Below, piece after piece: positions 35,434 through 44,505 of a DNA stretch of 64,000 bases. Below the pieces are notes generated by a model, which did not search any database, had not been told where the DNA came from, and was given only the letters and a program-made list of their open reading frames with translations. The DNA is from a bacterium (GTDB lineage Bacteria > Zixibacteria > MSB-5A5 > CAIYYT01), in assembly GCA_016708315.1 (NCBI GenBank), contig JADJGC010000023.1:310001-374000 (forward strand). Reading direction: 5' to 3'. Made by a program: the position numbers and the translations under genes. Position 1 is the first letter of the stretch. The number at the start of each line of letters is the position of its first letter.

Positions 35434-36614
35434 ATGAACAATAGATTCTTCTACATAGTCGCTCTGGGAGTCTTGTTGCTGGTGGCCGCTGGCTGTACAC
35501 GCCGCGACAATCCGACAATCCCGCAAGATCTGACAGCTGGTGCCGTATCTCAAGGTACGCACCAATTCAAGGGCCTTCACCCTGACAGCGCGATCTGGAG
35601 CCAGTTCCCCAGCCGCTGGATTTCTGTTTACACTCCCCCCGGTTATGACTTTAACACTACCGGCGCCCGTTTTCCGGTATTGTATCTGCTTCCCGGTTAC
35701 GACGGCGAACCGTCTTTCTATTATCGCTTCGGCAATGAAAACTACTATCGCGCCAGTGCGATCGGCGCCGTAGCTGATGAACTAATTGCGTCAGGCGAAA
35801 TCAAACCGATGTTCATCGTTATGCCGGATGCATCTTTCTATTACGGCGGATCATTCTACAATAACAATGACTTGACCGGCAAGTGGGAAACCATGATGTC
35901 TACCGAGTTGATAGATTACATCGACGTCAACAACCAAAGCGGTATTCGCTCAATCGTCGACAAAGAATCCCGCGCAATTGGCGGCCATTCTTCCGGCGGT
36001 TACGGCGCTGTGCGCATCGCAATGAAATATCCCGACGTCTACAACTCAGTCTCGGCAATTGACGCCCCGCTGGCATTTTCCGAAGGAAACATGACCGAGT
36101 TATTCCAAAGCTACTTGCAGGAATCAAACATCACTACGGAAGCCCAATTCTTCGATGCTGACACTACCGGTTTCCGGGGCGATAACCAGCAGTACAAGAT
36201 GTTGGTCTATTCCATGGCTGCTTCATTCTCGCCGGCGGCTTACGATAACACCACTCTATTTGGACGTTTGCAGATTGCCCTCCCTTCGATTATCAGGGCA
36301 ATATCGATCAACCGGTATGGAATCAGTGGTTGGCAAACGACGTGTATAGCTGGCTCGACAACGCCACCTATCGCGCAAACCTGAGCGGACACAACCTCTA
36401 CTTTGAAACGTCCGACCACGACCAGAATTTCTTTAACTTGCAGACAGAAGCGTTCGTCGAGAAGCTTCACGACCTGAACATCAACCATCAAGATGCTTCA
36501 TTCACGAAGTATCCTGGTGACGATGCCCAGTCGCGCACCTTCTTGTATGACCGCCTTGCCAATATTCTCAAGTTTCATAATCGATACTTGAAAGACCAAA
36601 ACGGCAACTTCTAA
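35434..36614 (+). pseudogene. Esterase-family lipoprotein (alpha/beta hydrolase), frameshifted
   Basis: The N-terminus is a lipoprotein signal with lipobox VAAGC. The main part reads as an Esterase-D/enterochelin-esterase-like hydrolase: WISVYTPPGYD, FPVLYLLPGYDGE, and the nucleophile elbow GGHSSGGYGA with Ser as nucleophile. Near 36278-36284 (CCCTCCC) one base is missing; the frame then runs into unrelated residues and stops at 36384, while the true C-terminal part (FDYQGNIDQPVWNQW, then the catalytic-His region NINHQDASFTKYPGDDAQS) continues in another frame to 36614. GAGGTG precedes the start. Possibly in one transcript with the porin. A hairpin follows at 36622. Confidence 0.85.
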
Positions 36615-36621
36615 GGCAATC

Positions 36622-36650
36622 ACAATGCCGGGCTTCAGGCTCGGCATTGT
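36622..36650 (+). terminator. Hairpin between esterase and bshB1
   Basis: A 12-bp stem with one G-U pair and a five-base loop, eight bases after the esterase stop. The U-tract is weak, so it may attenuate rather than stop transcription into bshB1. Confidence 0.55.
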
Positions 36651-36666
36651 CGTTTAAGGCCAAAAA

Positions 36667-37380
36667 ATGAACGACCATATCTACGATCTCATTTCTATTG
36701 GCGCTCATCCGGACGACGTCGAAGTCGGCACCGGCGGTGTCCTGCTCAAAATGTCGCAGGCGGGCAATAAGGTCGGCATCATCTATCTGACCAGAGGCGA
36801 AATGGGAACCGGCGGAACGCCGGCAATCCGCGCCGACGAGGCCCTTAAGGCAGCCCAAATTCTCGGCGCCGATCTGCTCGAGACACTCGACTTCGGCGAC
36901 ACCAAGGTCATGGATACCCCTGAGAATCGCAATATCGTCGCAGAGTTGATCCGCAAGTATCGCCCTCGAGTTCTCCTTGCCCCATGGAATCGTGGCGGTC
37001 ACGGCAAACGCGGCTCCCATCCGGATCACCTTGCAGCCGGCAACATCGTAATGAACGCCTGCTACTACGCGACTTTCAAGAAACTCCCCATAAACGGCGA
37101 ACCCTACGCTGTCCCGGCTCTGTTCCACTACTTCCTACCGGTCGAGGAACACCCCACATTCGTGGTAGACATCACCGATCAATTCGACGGCTTCATCGCC
37201 GCCCTCAAAGCCCATGAGTCGCAATTCCTTAACCCCGAAAAACCCCGAACCCGCGACTATATCTGGACACTCGAAAGCATGGCACGCGCTTACGGCAACA
37301 TGATTGGTGTCAAATACGGTCAGGGCTTCAAGATTGGCGAACCGCTCAGAATCAATAACATCTTCAATCTGATACCCTGA
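36667..37380 (+). CDS. bshB1: BshB1-type LmbE/PIG-L deacetylase
   Basis: A 237-residue zinc deacetylase. The zinc motif AHPDDVE is at residues 13-19, with further family signatures TRGEMGTGGT, ETLDFGD and the HPDH pattern in GSHPDHLAAG near residue 120. The architecture and the DFGD/KRGSHPDH pattern match BshB1, which deacetylates GlcNAc-malate in bacillithiol synthesis. No bshA or bshC is in the window, so the pathway assignment rests on family similarity. Confidence 0.88.
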   Translation: MNDHIYDLISIGAHPDDVEVGTGGVLLKMSQAGNKVGIIYLTRGEMGTGGTPAIRADEALKAAQILGADLLETLDFGDTKVMDTPENRNIVAELIRKYRPRVLLAPWNRGGHGKRGSHPDHLAAGNIVMNACYYATFKKLPINGEPYAVPALFHYFLPVEEHPTFVVDITDQFDGFIAALKAHESQFLNPEKPRTRDYIWTLESMARAYGNMIGVKYGQGFKIGEPLRINNIFNLIP

Positions 37381-37398
37381 ACCGACCGAACTTAGTAC

Positions 37399-37422
37399 TT
37401 CTGGACCTTCAGAATTTTTTTT
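37399..37422 (+). terminator. Weak Rho-independent terminator after bshB1
   Basis: A short TTCTG/CAGAA stem followed by a run of eight T, 18 bases past the bshB1 stop and upstream of the arsM promoter. Confidence 0.5.
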
Positions 37423-37440
37423 CAGAAAAAAATGAAACCC

Positions 37441-37468
37441 TTGACTTAATCTTGCGGTAAACTATACT
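37441..37468 (+). promoter_or_regulatory. Sigma70-type promoter of arsM
   Basis: TTGACT (37441-37446), 16-base spacer, TATACT (37463-37468). It lies 66 bases upstream of the arsM start with a palindromic operator candidate immediately downstream. Confidence 0.75.
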
Positions 37469-37474
37469 AAACAA

Positions 37475-37504
37475 TCATTTCGTTAAATGACGAAATGACG
37501 AAAT
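37475..37504 (+). promoter_or_regulatory. Palindromic operator candidate at arsM
   Basis: Arms TCATTTCGT and ACGAAATGA (9 bp, six-base spacer; 37475-37498) sit where transcription should start, and the right arm is repeated at once (TGACGAAA twice in a row, 37488-37503). The position and type of dyad suit an ArsR/SmtB repressor that lets go when arsenite binds. No arsR gene is present in the window. Confidence 0.65.
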
Positions 37505-37533
37505 AAGAATCAAAACTCTAATAAGGAGTCTAT

Positions 37534-38298
37534 ATGGATACCAGCAAGCAAATCAAGGAAACGGTTAAACAGCACTACGGCGATATCGCCCGCTCCGGCG
37601 CTTCCTGCTGCTCAACCGGCGAAACATCCTGCTGCGGTCCCGACTGCGGGGATGTCACCAATCTCGCGCACGGTTACGACCTCAAGGAACTTGCCGCCCT
37701 TCCCGAAGGCGCCGATCTTGGCCTGGGTTGCGGCAATCCGCTTTCATTGATCCAGTTTCAGAAGGGCTGGAAAGTCCTTGATCTCGGCTCCGGAGCTGGT
37801 ATCGACGTCTTCATGGCAGCCAAGCGCGTCGGTGAAACCGGCCATGTCACCGGTCTCGACATGACCGATGAGATGCTCGCTCGTGCAAACGCCAATGCCG
37901 AAACCGGCGGCTTCAAGAACGTCTCCTTCGTCAAAGGCGAAATTGAATCGATGCCGTTCGAGGATAACACTTTCGATCTCGTCATCTCAAACTGCGTCAT
38001 CAATCTCGTTCCCGACAAGGCACAGGCTTATCGCGAGATTCGCCGCGTCCTCAAACCCGGCGGCCATTTTGCCATCGCCGATATGGCCACGCGTGGTGAT
38101 ATGCCCACTGACGTGCGCAAGTCTGCCGAAGCGTGGGCTGGTTGCGTTGCCGGCGCGCTTGACCTGGAGGGATATCTTAGAACCATCCGCGAAGTTGGTT
38201 TCTCCGATGTCTCTACCAAGTTCGTCAACGAGTACGACTTTGCTCGCAGTGACGAGTTTGCCCTGCTCTCTGTCGGTTTGGTCGGCACCAAAATCTAA
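37534..38298 (+). CDS. arsM: Arsenite S-adenosylmethionine methyltransferase
   Basis: A 254-residue SAM-dependent methyltransferase. The N-terminal SCC motifs and the start KQHYGDIARSG are typical of ArsM. The SAM site is DLGSGAGIDVFMAAKRVG, and the arsenic-binding cysteines are expected in ISNCVINLVPDK and in AGCVAGAL. The enzyme converts arsenite to methylated, often volatile forms. AAGGAG precedes the ATG. It is a single-gene unit with its own promoter and dyad upstream and a strong hairpin after the stop. Confidence 0.94.
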   Translation: MDTSKQIKETVKQHYGDIARSGASCCSTGETSCCGPDCGDVTNLAHGYDLKELAALPEGADLGLGCGNPLSLIQFQKGWKVLDLGSGAGIDVFMAAKRVGETGHVTGLDMTDEMLARANANAETGGFKNVSFVKGEIESMPFEDNTFDLVISNCVINLVPDKAQAYREIRRVLKPGGHFAIADMATRGDMPTDVRKSAEAWAGCVAGALDLEGYLRTIREVGFSDVSTKFVNEYDFARSDEFALLSVGLVGTKI

Positions 38299-38310
38299 CC
38301 CCCAATAGAA

Positions 38311-38336
38311 AAGGGCGACCGTTTCCGGTCGCCCTT
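38311..38336. terminator. Bidirectional terminator between arsM and pyrF
   Basis: Perfect 11-bp stem AAGGGCGACCG/CGGTCGCCCTT with a four-base loop between converging genes; T-rich on the plus side (GCTTCTTTTGC). Confidence 0.85.
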
Positions 38337-38360
38337 GCTTCTTTTGCTATCGAGTAAAAC

Positions 38361-39179
38361 CTAAACGGCTCCGGCGCGCACCTGATTGATGCGGGTATTG
38401 AAGCGATCAAGTTCACTTGCCGCGCGTGAGGCAAAATCCTGCTCCTTGGACGCAAAGATCACGCCGCGTGAGATATTGATGATCACCAGGCCGTCGCCAA
38501 GTGTACCGTATTCGACTGCTTTGTGAAGATCGCCGCCTTGGGCGCCGACTCCGGGAATCAAGAACGGCAGTTTTGGCGCCTTCATTCTGATTTCCATGAT
38601 CTGCTCCGGCTTTGATGCGCCGACAACCAACCCGAGATTCTCGTTCCGGTTCCACGTGTTGACCTTGTCAACGACGTGCATATACAGCGGTTTGCCGCCG
38701 CTTTCCAGATACTGGAAATCCTTGGCGCTTTCGTTCGAAGTCAGGCAGAGGATGAATGCGAACGCATTTTCGTACTCAAGGAACGGCGCAATCGAGTCCC
38801 AGCCCATGTAAGGCGACAATGTGACGGCATCGCCTTCAAGATCGTCAAAGATCGCTTCAGCGTACTTTTTGGCAGTGTTGTCAATATCGCCGCGCTTGGC
38901 ATCGAGAATAACCGGCATCTCTTCCGGGATGTACATCAGCGTCCGCTTGAGAGTTTCCATACCGCGCGGACCCATCGCTTCGTAAAACGCCAGATTCGGC
39001 TTGTAACAACAGCACTTGTCCTTGGTAGCGTCTATGATTGCTTTGTTGAATTCGAATACCGGATCAGCGCTGCTCATCAGGTGCTTTGGCATCTTCTCAA
39101 AATCCGAATCCAGCCCGACGCACACCAAAGAGTCATTCTTTGCCTGTGCGTTGGTTACTTTCTCTATAAATGCGTTCAT
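38361..39179 (-). CDS. pyrF: Orotidine-5'-phosphate decarboxylase, type 2
   Basis: A 272-residue enzyme that makes UMP. The catalytic DxKxxD charge network is in VILDAKRGDIDNTAKKYA near residue 95, and the phosphate loop in PGVGAQGGD near residue 220. The longer (type 2) length and sequence fit the group found in Myxococcus and mycobacteria. The ATG at 39179 overlaps the pyrD stop (ATGA), which fixes the start and shows coupling with the previous step of the pathway. Confidence 0.95.
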   Translation of the reverse strand: MNAFIEKVTNAQAKNDSLVCVGLDSDFEKMPKHLMSSADPVFEFNKAIIDATKDKCCCYKPNLAFYEAMGPRGMETLKRTLMYIPEEMPVILDAKRGDIDNTAKKYAEAIFDDLEGDAVTLSPYMGWDSIAPFLEYENAFAFILCLTSNESAKDFQYLESGGKPLYMHVVDKVNTWNRNENLGLVVGASKPEQIMEIRMKAPKLPFLIPGVGAQGGDLHKAVEYGTLGDGLVIINISRGVIFASKEQDFASRAASELDRFNTRINQVRAGAV

Positions 39180-40096
39180 ATCTTCACTGCCTTTCCAATT
39201 AGATCGTTCACATCCGCTATATTCCGCTGCCGCAGGTACTCTGTTAGCCCGTCGATGGCTTTGATCGTGCAATCTGGCTGAATGAAATTCGCCGTACCAA
39301 ATTGCACACCCTTGGCGCCTGCCAACATAAACTCCACAACATCACGATAATCCATGATCCCGCCGATTCCCACGATCGGGATCTTGACGGTATTATATAC
39401 CTTCCATACGGCTTGAATTGCAACCGGTTTGATTGCCGGACCAGACAATCCGCCGGTAACATTGGTCAGCTTTATCTTCCAAGTATACGGATCAATTGCC
39501 ATCCCGTACAGGGTATTAATCAATGCCAGGGCGTCTGCACCTGCCTCTTCGCAGGCTTTGGCGATTGGCTTGATATCCGCAACATTGGGGGACAATTTAG
39601 GCATTAACGGAAAATCGCAGATCTTGCGAACCTTGCTGACCACTTCATATGCGATTTCCGGCTTCGAGGAAAACTCCATCCCGTCGCCTTTGACATTCGG
39701 ACAGGAAATATTTAACTCAACCATGTCGATTTCGTCGTGCCCATTGAGCTTATCTACCACGTAGATGAACTCTTCAATATCAAACCCAGCGACATTGACA
39801 ACGATCTTGGTCCCGAGCCCTCGCAGGAACTGCAATTTGTCGCGCACATATGCATCCACGCCGACATTGGCCAATCCAATGGCATTGAGCATTCCCGATG
39901 CCGTTTCGGCAGTCCGAGGCGGCTTGTGCCCCTTACGCTCGTGTCGGGTTATTGATTTGGTAACGATCCCGCCCAAACGCGAAAGGTCGATGTATTCATT
40001 GAATTCTTCGCCGTAGCCAAATGTGCCGGAAGCTGTCATTACCGGATTGGCAAACTCGACTCCGCCGATGTTGACTTTGAGACTGGGTGTGCTCAC
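39176..40096 (-). CDS. pyrD: Dihydroorotate dehydrogenase, class 1B catalytic subunit
   Basis: A 306-residue FMN enzyme of pyrimidine synthesis. MTASGTFGYGEE, the FMN-binding VTKSIT, and the catalytic Cys132 in NISCPNVKGDG show class 1, and the adjacent PyrK partner shows class 1B, the NAD-dependent heterotetramer. It starts at a GTG (40096) with GGTGGAG upstream, overlapping the pyrK stop by four bases. pyrK-pyrD-pyrF therefore form a tightly coupled run. Confidence 0.95.
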   Translation of the reverse strand: MSTPSLKVNIGGVEFANPVMTASGTFGYGEEFNEYIDLSRLGGIVTKSITRHERKGHKPPRTAETASGMLNAIGLANVGVDAYVRDKLQFLRGLGTKIVVNVAGFDIEEFIYVVDKLNGHDEIDMVELNISCPNVKGDGMEFSSKPEIAYEVVSKVRKICDFPLMPKLSPNVADIKPIAKACEEAGADALALINTLYGMAIDPYTWKIKLTNVTGGLSGPAIKPVAIQAVWKVYNTVKIPIVGIGGIMDYRDVVEFMLAGAKGVQFGTANFIQPDCTIKAIDGLTEYLRQRNIADVNDLIGKAVKI

Positions 40097-40867
40097 AGCT
40101 CCACCTCGTTCGCTTCAAACACCGGTCCTTCGCGACATACCCGCAAGTACTTGTCCTCGCCGTCCTGCTTCACTACACATCCGAGGCACGTCCCCAAACC
40201 GCACGGCATAATCGACTCTAACGACAAATAGCATGGCGTGGCAAACTCCTTCGCCAGACTCTGAATCGATTTGAGCATCCCTTCAGGCCCACAAGCACAG
40301 ATAACGCTTTTTTTCTCCTGCCATTCCACCGGCAAGATCCGCTCTGAGCAAATCGCTGACAAATCCCTTGTGTCCTCGCGAACCGTCGTCGGTCGAGACC
40401 GCTTTGTCAATCGACAAGCCTTCGACTCTTTCGCCCATCACGCAGTCTTCCGCTTTGCCAAATCCCATGTAAAACTTGATCAGCTTGGGATCATGCCCGT
40501 TTCGCAGACACGTCTTGGCGAGAAGATAAATTGGGGGGATTCCTACGCCACCGCCCACGAGGAGCAGCTGTTTCGACTTATCCGGAATCGGAAATCCATT
40601 TCCAAGCGGTCCCAATAGATCAAGAACGTGTCCCGGCGCAACTTTGGACAGAATTGCCGAACCACGCCCGAAGACCTTGTACAGCACGTCGACCGTGCCG
40701 CTTTGCTCGTCGTAATCAAAAATGGAAAACGCCCGGCGGAGCAACGGATCGTTGCCTTCCGATGTCGGTTTGATATGAAGAAACTCGCCCGGATGGGGAA
40801 ATGATTTCAGTTTTAGCTTAATGGAAAGAAGGTACGCGCCGGCCCCCAATGCCCGATTCTCCACCAC
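40093..40867 (-). pseudogene. pyrK: Dihydroorotate dehydrogenase electron-transfer subunit, frame-broken in an A7 run
   Basis: The first 190 residues hold the FAD domain (LRRAFSIFDYDEQSG, VLDLLGPLGNGF) and the start of the NAD domain (LLVGGGVGIPPIYLLAK). After GEKK the frame leaves the family pattern and stops; the remaining part (SVICACGPEGMLKSI) continues one base out of phase and carries the 2Fe-2S cysteines (IMPCGLGTCLGCVV, then RVCREGPVF) to 40093. The break is in seven consecutive T on the plus strand (40308-40314); six would restore one protein of about 258 residues. PyrK is needed for class 1B PyrD to use NAD, so loss is unlikely; a sequence error or slippage on the A7 run are the best explanations. 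Start (GTG 40867) uncertain; an in-frame extension upstream looks PyrK-like. Confidence 0.88.
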
Positions 40868-40896
40868 CTCACAACTACGAATTATGTCACGCTTAT

Positions 40897-43644
40897 CTAT
40901 CGATACACCTCTGGCAGCTTAATTTCGTAGTTATATATAAAGTACTTTCCGCTAAGTTTCAAGGGCTCAATCTTCAGCGTATCAAAATAAGTATCCAATA
41001 ATGCCTTTTCAACCTCGCGGTCGATGGCCACTATTTTGGAACCCTTCAGGAAGATTACTTCACTAACTTTACCGTCAAACTCGATCTTAATCTTCAGAAC
41101 AACGCGACCCTCAAACTTGCTGGTTGAGGCTTCGACCGGATAGACGAACTCGCCAGTAACTGATGGAATGTCATCAATTAGCGGCCAGGCGTCAATTTCC
41201 TGCCGTAACATCTCTTCATCCAATTGCCCTTGCGTCAGGGTATCGATAACTTCGGTCTTTGTTGTGTCGGTTTTCTTGACTGAATCCGCTTGTGCAGCCA
41301 ATCGCTGCTGTTGTTGCTGTTGCTGAAGCAGCGCTTGCTGCTGCTGAGCGAGTCGATTGTTGGTCTTTCCCGAGCCGCTCGCCAATCGCAGCGCTTCGTC
41401 ACCAATCTCAGTTCCCGCATACTTTTCCGCCAACTTCTTGAAAACGAATATCATCGTCGAGTCAATGTACTCTGGTTCAGCCGGCTTGGCTTTGACTGCC
41501 GTTGAGTCCGATCCCGAGGACGAAACTTTGGTAGAGTCGTTTCCGACGAGAGAGGTTCTGGTCGAATCCTTACCCTGAGCAATTTGCGTCGTATCATTCA
41601 CCAATTTGCCCTTGGTCGTATCAGGCCTTGGCGCTCTTGCTGCCAAAATCGAATCTCGCTTCGCTGCTGCAGCCATTGTATCGATTGGGATGTCGGTTCG
41701 GCCAATCATATCCGCAAGCCTGACAATGCTATCGCCCGCAGAAGCCTTAACACTGTCCTTCGAAGACACAGCGCCCTTAGCCGAATCTGCTTTGGGCTGA
41801 GAAGTGCTATCCTTCGCCGCTGGCTTGGCAAGGCTATCCGTCACCAACCCTTTGGCGCTATCAATAACCATCGGATTTTTCACCGAATCTGCGCCGCTGG
41901 AAACCTTTGTCGAATCGCCGACCTTGATAGTCACGGTGCTGTCACTATCTGAAGTCATCAGCGAATCGAGTACGATTGGCAATTTGGAAGAATCGAGCAC
42001 TATCGTAGAATCACCTAACTTTGAGGTGCTGTCTGCAGCAACAGCAACGGGAGTCTCCTTTGGCCGGATGATTGGCGTCGTTGAAGGCACGAACTGCATT
42101 AACTGTATCTTCGCCAATGCAAACTCCGATTTCGGAACCAATCGCGATGATGGGAATTCATCAATCAACCGCTGGAAAAGCGACTTGGCCGAATCGAGAT
42201 TCTCGGCATCAAACAACTGATTCTCTGCCATTCCATACAATTTGTCAGGATAAACGTCGTACGGTTCCGCTCCCGACAAGTCCAACAATTCAACCGCCTT
42301 CTGAAGCGCATCTGATTGAGGGTACTGGTCAATAACCTTCTGATACTGCGCGTGCGAGGCGACGGTGTCAGAATAATGATTTTCGAGAATCCAACCGATT
42401 GCCAACAACGAACGTGGCGCCAATGGGCTATCCGGACCAAGTTCTATAATCTTGCGATACTCCTGCATTGCCGAGTCGGGACGATTGAGTTCCGTGCGAT
42501 ACATCTCCGCTAACAGGTATCTGCTCTGCAATGCAGTTTCAAGCGAATCCGAACCGACCGCGGCCAGATACGTTTCCACTAGTTGAATATCAGCGACCTT
42601 TTCTTGCGCCTTGACCCGCCACTCGCCACCGCGTTGTTCCTTGCCGGCAAGAGAATACATGTCCTTGGCGACTGCCAGATCGCCCCAGTCATCTTGGGCG
42701 AGTTCACCCAATCTATAGTATGCTTCCGCGGACTCGACTCGTTTTTCGAAATAGACTCCGATGTCATCATACATCAGGATCGCCTCGCGTTCATTTCCGA
42801 GCAGCTTGTTGCCATCCGCTATGCGCAGAAGGATGTTTCCGAGTTGTACTGAGTCCTGTTGTTCATCACGCAATTTCTCAAACAAAGCCAAACCGGCTTG
42901 AACGCTGTCAATCTCAAACAGTGCGGTCCCCTGCCGGTAGCGCGCATCAAACTTGGTCTTGTCGACTTGTGTTGTCGTTGACGCTTTGGCAAATGACTCC
43001 GCCGCGTCTTCATAACGCTCAAGTTTGAATTGCAGTTCGCCCATCTTGAAGTAGACATCAGCGGTTCGGAAATTGGATGAGTACTTATCCACGAACTGCT
43101 TGTAGAATTCTATCGCTTCAGCGTCCAATTCCTGCTTGGCATTCATTTCAGCCATCAGGAATATTGCCTCGGCACGCCACGCGTCGTTCTTGCTCGATTC
43201 GATAAACTCAACGAAGACTTCCTGCGCTGGAACATAGTTTTCGAGCTGATAACGCGACTTGCCAAGGAAAAACCGCGACTCGTCCGCGTACTTGGAATCC
43301 GGGAAATTTGAGAGCAGCTCGCGGAATTTGCGCTCGCCCTTGGCGAACTCGCCAAGATAATAGAAAGACTTGCCGATTACGAACAACGCATCATCAACCC
43401 ATTTTGAAGTGGGGTGTTCGCTCAATACCTTTGATGCCTTCTTGATGGCGGTTTCATAACCCTTGATTTCCGCACCCGAGGCCTCGTCGCGATTGGCCTG
43501 CCTGCGTGACGACTCTGCGCTATTGAAATTCTTGCGCGCCAGATAGAAGGTGTTGTAATAAACACAACTATTTACCGTCCCTGCCAAGGCCAATAGCAGG
43601 CCGATATAAATCAAGAATCTTCCAGATGGCATCGTAATCTTCAT
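40897..43644 (-). CDS. Large TPR lipoprotein with disordered linker and TonB-like C-terminal domain
   Basis: A 915-residue envelope protein. The signal peptide ends in a lipobox-like VNSC (Cys27). Residues 60-520 are TPR/outer-membrane-lipoprotein (YfiO/BamD-like) repeats with spacing typical of FFLGKSRYQLENYVPAQEVF. Residues 530-740 are a Ser/Asp/Lys/Thr-rich disordered linker full of DSTK-type repeats. A glutamine-rich stretch (about 780-800, 14 Gln in three runs) leads to a final domain (FEGRVVLKIKIEFDGKVSEV) resembling the TonB C-terminal fold. This order could link the outer membrane to a periplasmic partner across a flexible tether; that role is inference. AGGACGG precedes the ATG; pyrK follows. 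Confidence 0.85.
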   Translation of the reverse strand: MKITMPSGRFLIYIGLLLALAGTVNSCVYYNTFYLARKNFNSAESSRRQANRDEASGAEIKGYETAIKKASKVLSEHPTSKWVDDALFVIGKSFYYLGEFAKGERKFRELLSNFPDSKYADESRFFLGKSRYQLENYVPAQEVFVEFIESSKNDAWRAEAIFLMAEMNAKQELDAEAIEFYKQFVDKYSSNFRTADVYFKMGELQFKLERYEDAAESFAKASTTTQVDKTKFDARYRQGTALFEIDSVQAGLALFEKLRDEQQDSVQLGNILLRIADGNKLLGNEREAILMYDDIGVYFEKRVESAEAYYRLGELAQDDWGDLAVAKDMYSLAGKEQRGGEWRVKAQEKVADIQLVETYLAAVGSDSLETALQSRYLLAEMYRTELNRPDSAMQEYRKIIELGPDSPLAPRSLLAIGWILENHYSDTVASHAQYQKVIDQYPQSDALQKAVELLDLSGAEPYDVYPDKLYGMAENQLFDAENLDSAKSLFQRLIDEFPSSRLVPKSEFALAKIQLMQFVPSTTPIIRPKETPVAVAADSTSKLGDSTIVLDSSKLPIVLDSLMTSDSDSTVTIKVGDSTKVSSGADSVKNPMVIDSAKGLVTDSLAKPAAKDSTSQPKADSAKGAVSSKDSVKASAGDSIVRLADMIGRTDIPIDTMAAAAKRDSILAARAPRPDTTKGKLVNDTTQIAQGKDSTRTSLVGNDSTKVSSSGSDSTAVKAKPAEPEYIDSTMIFVFKKLAEKYAGTEIGDEALRLASGSGKTNNRLAQQQQALLQQQQQQQRLAAQADSVKKTDTTKTEVIDTLTQGQLDEEMLRQEIDAWPLIDDIPSVTGEFVYPVEASTSKFEGRVVLKIKIEFDGKVSEVIFLKGSKIVAIDREVEKALLDTYFDTLKIEPLKLSGKYFIYNYEIKLPEVYR

Positions 43645-43651
43645 AACCGTC

Positions 43652-44416
43652 CTAATGAGCTACTGTATTCGTACGCGATTCGCCACAGGCTCCGATTTTC
43701 TCCCAGAGCGCGGAAAGTATAACTCCTGATGGCGTGCGATACACTTCATCAGCGTGAGGACTTATTCTCGTTTCTTCCAAGTTTATCTCCACCAGGTATG
43801 CTCCGCTTCGTTTGGCGACGATCGGTAGATCCGCCGCAGGAAACACCTCTGCCGACGTTCCGATACTGAGAAACAACTCCGCCGCCCGTGACTCTGATAT
43901 CGCCGTAGAAATCGCCTCCTCCGGCAACATCTCCCCGAACCAGACGACGTCGGGACGGATCATTCCGCCGCAGGAACACAGCGGAAGCTTGTCTTCCGAA
44001 AAAACAGCATTCGGAGCCGGTCGCTCACATCGGATGCACTTGTCCCTAAGTATGTTACCGTGCAGCTCTATCACTTGTTCCGAACCGGCGCGTTGATGTA
44101 AATTATCGACATTCTGCGTGATAAGAGTAAACTCCGGCAGGTGTTTTTCCAATTTCGCGAGAACCTCATGCCCCGGATTTGGCTTTGATTCGCCGATCAG
44201 CTTTCGGCGCCACGAATACCACTCCCAAACCAGTTTCGGGTTCGCCATGAAGCCATCTATCGACGCCAATTCCTCGGGGTTGAACTTCGACCACAGACTA
44301 TCACTGCCGCCGCGAAAGGTCGGCACTCCTGATTCAGCCGACACACCAGCACCCGTCAAAACTACCGTACGCGGTCGGCCGCGTAGAATCTTGACCAGTT
44401 TATCGGAAGGCATCAT
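43652..44416 (-). CDS. cobB: Sirtuin (NAD-dependent protein deacylase), CobB type
   Basis: A 254-residue sirtuin. NAD-binding motifs GAGVSAESGVPTFRG (22-36) and TQNVDNLHQRAG (100-111) surround the zinc module with Cys127, Cys130, Cys147 and Cys149; the catalytic His119 is in ELHG. Tyr67 and Arg70 (WYSWRRKL) form the Y-x-x-R pair that in class III sirtuins binds acidic acyl groups, so desuccinylase as well as deacetylase activity is expected. It removes acyl groups from lysines of metabolic enzymes. It begins an eight-base-spaced run into the TPR lipoprotein gene. Confidence 0.95.
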   Translation of the reverse strand: MMPSDKLVKILRGRPRTVVLTGAGVSAESGVPTFRGGSDSLWSKFNPEELASIDGFMANPKLVWEWYSWRRKLIGESKPNPGHEVLAKLEKHLPEFTLITQNVDNLHQRAGSEQVIELHGNILRDKCIRCERPAPNAVFSEDKLPLCSCGGMIRPDVVWFGEMLPEEAISTAISESRAAELFLSIGTSAEVFPAADLPIVAKRSGAYLVEINLEETRISPHADEVYRTPSGVILSALWEKIGACGESRTNTVAH

Positions 44417-44505
44417 CGCAGAAATATACCCATTCGCCGATGACTGTCAAGATAACGCTGGTAATAGCTGTTGCTGATGGCTGAAGGCACGATTATTATA
44501 CATCA

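Noticed and set aside
41286..41360. CAG/TTG-rich run that could be a repeat-expansion or frameshift site
   Set aside because: The frame of the TPR lipoprotein runs through it cleanly as a poly-Gln segment.
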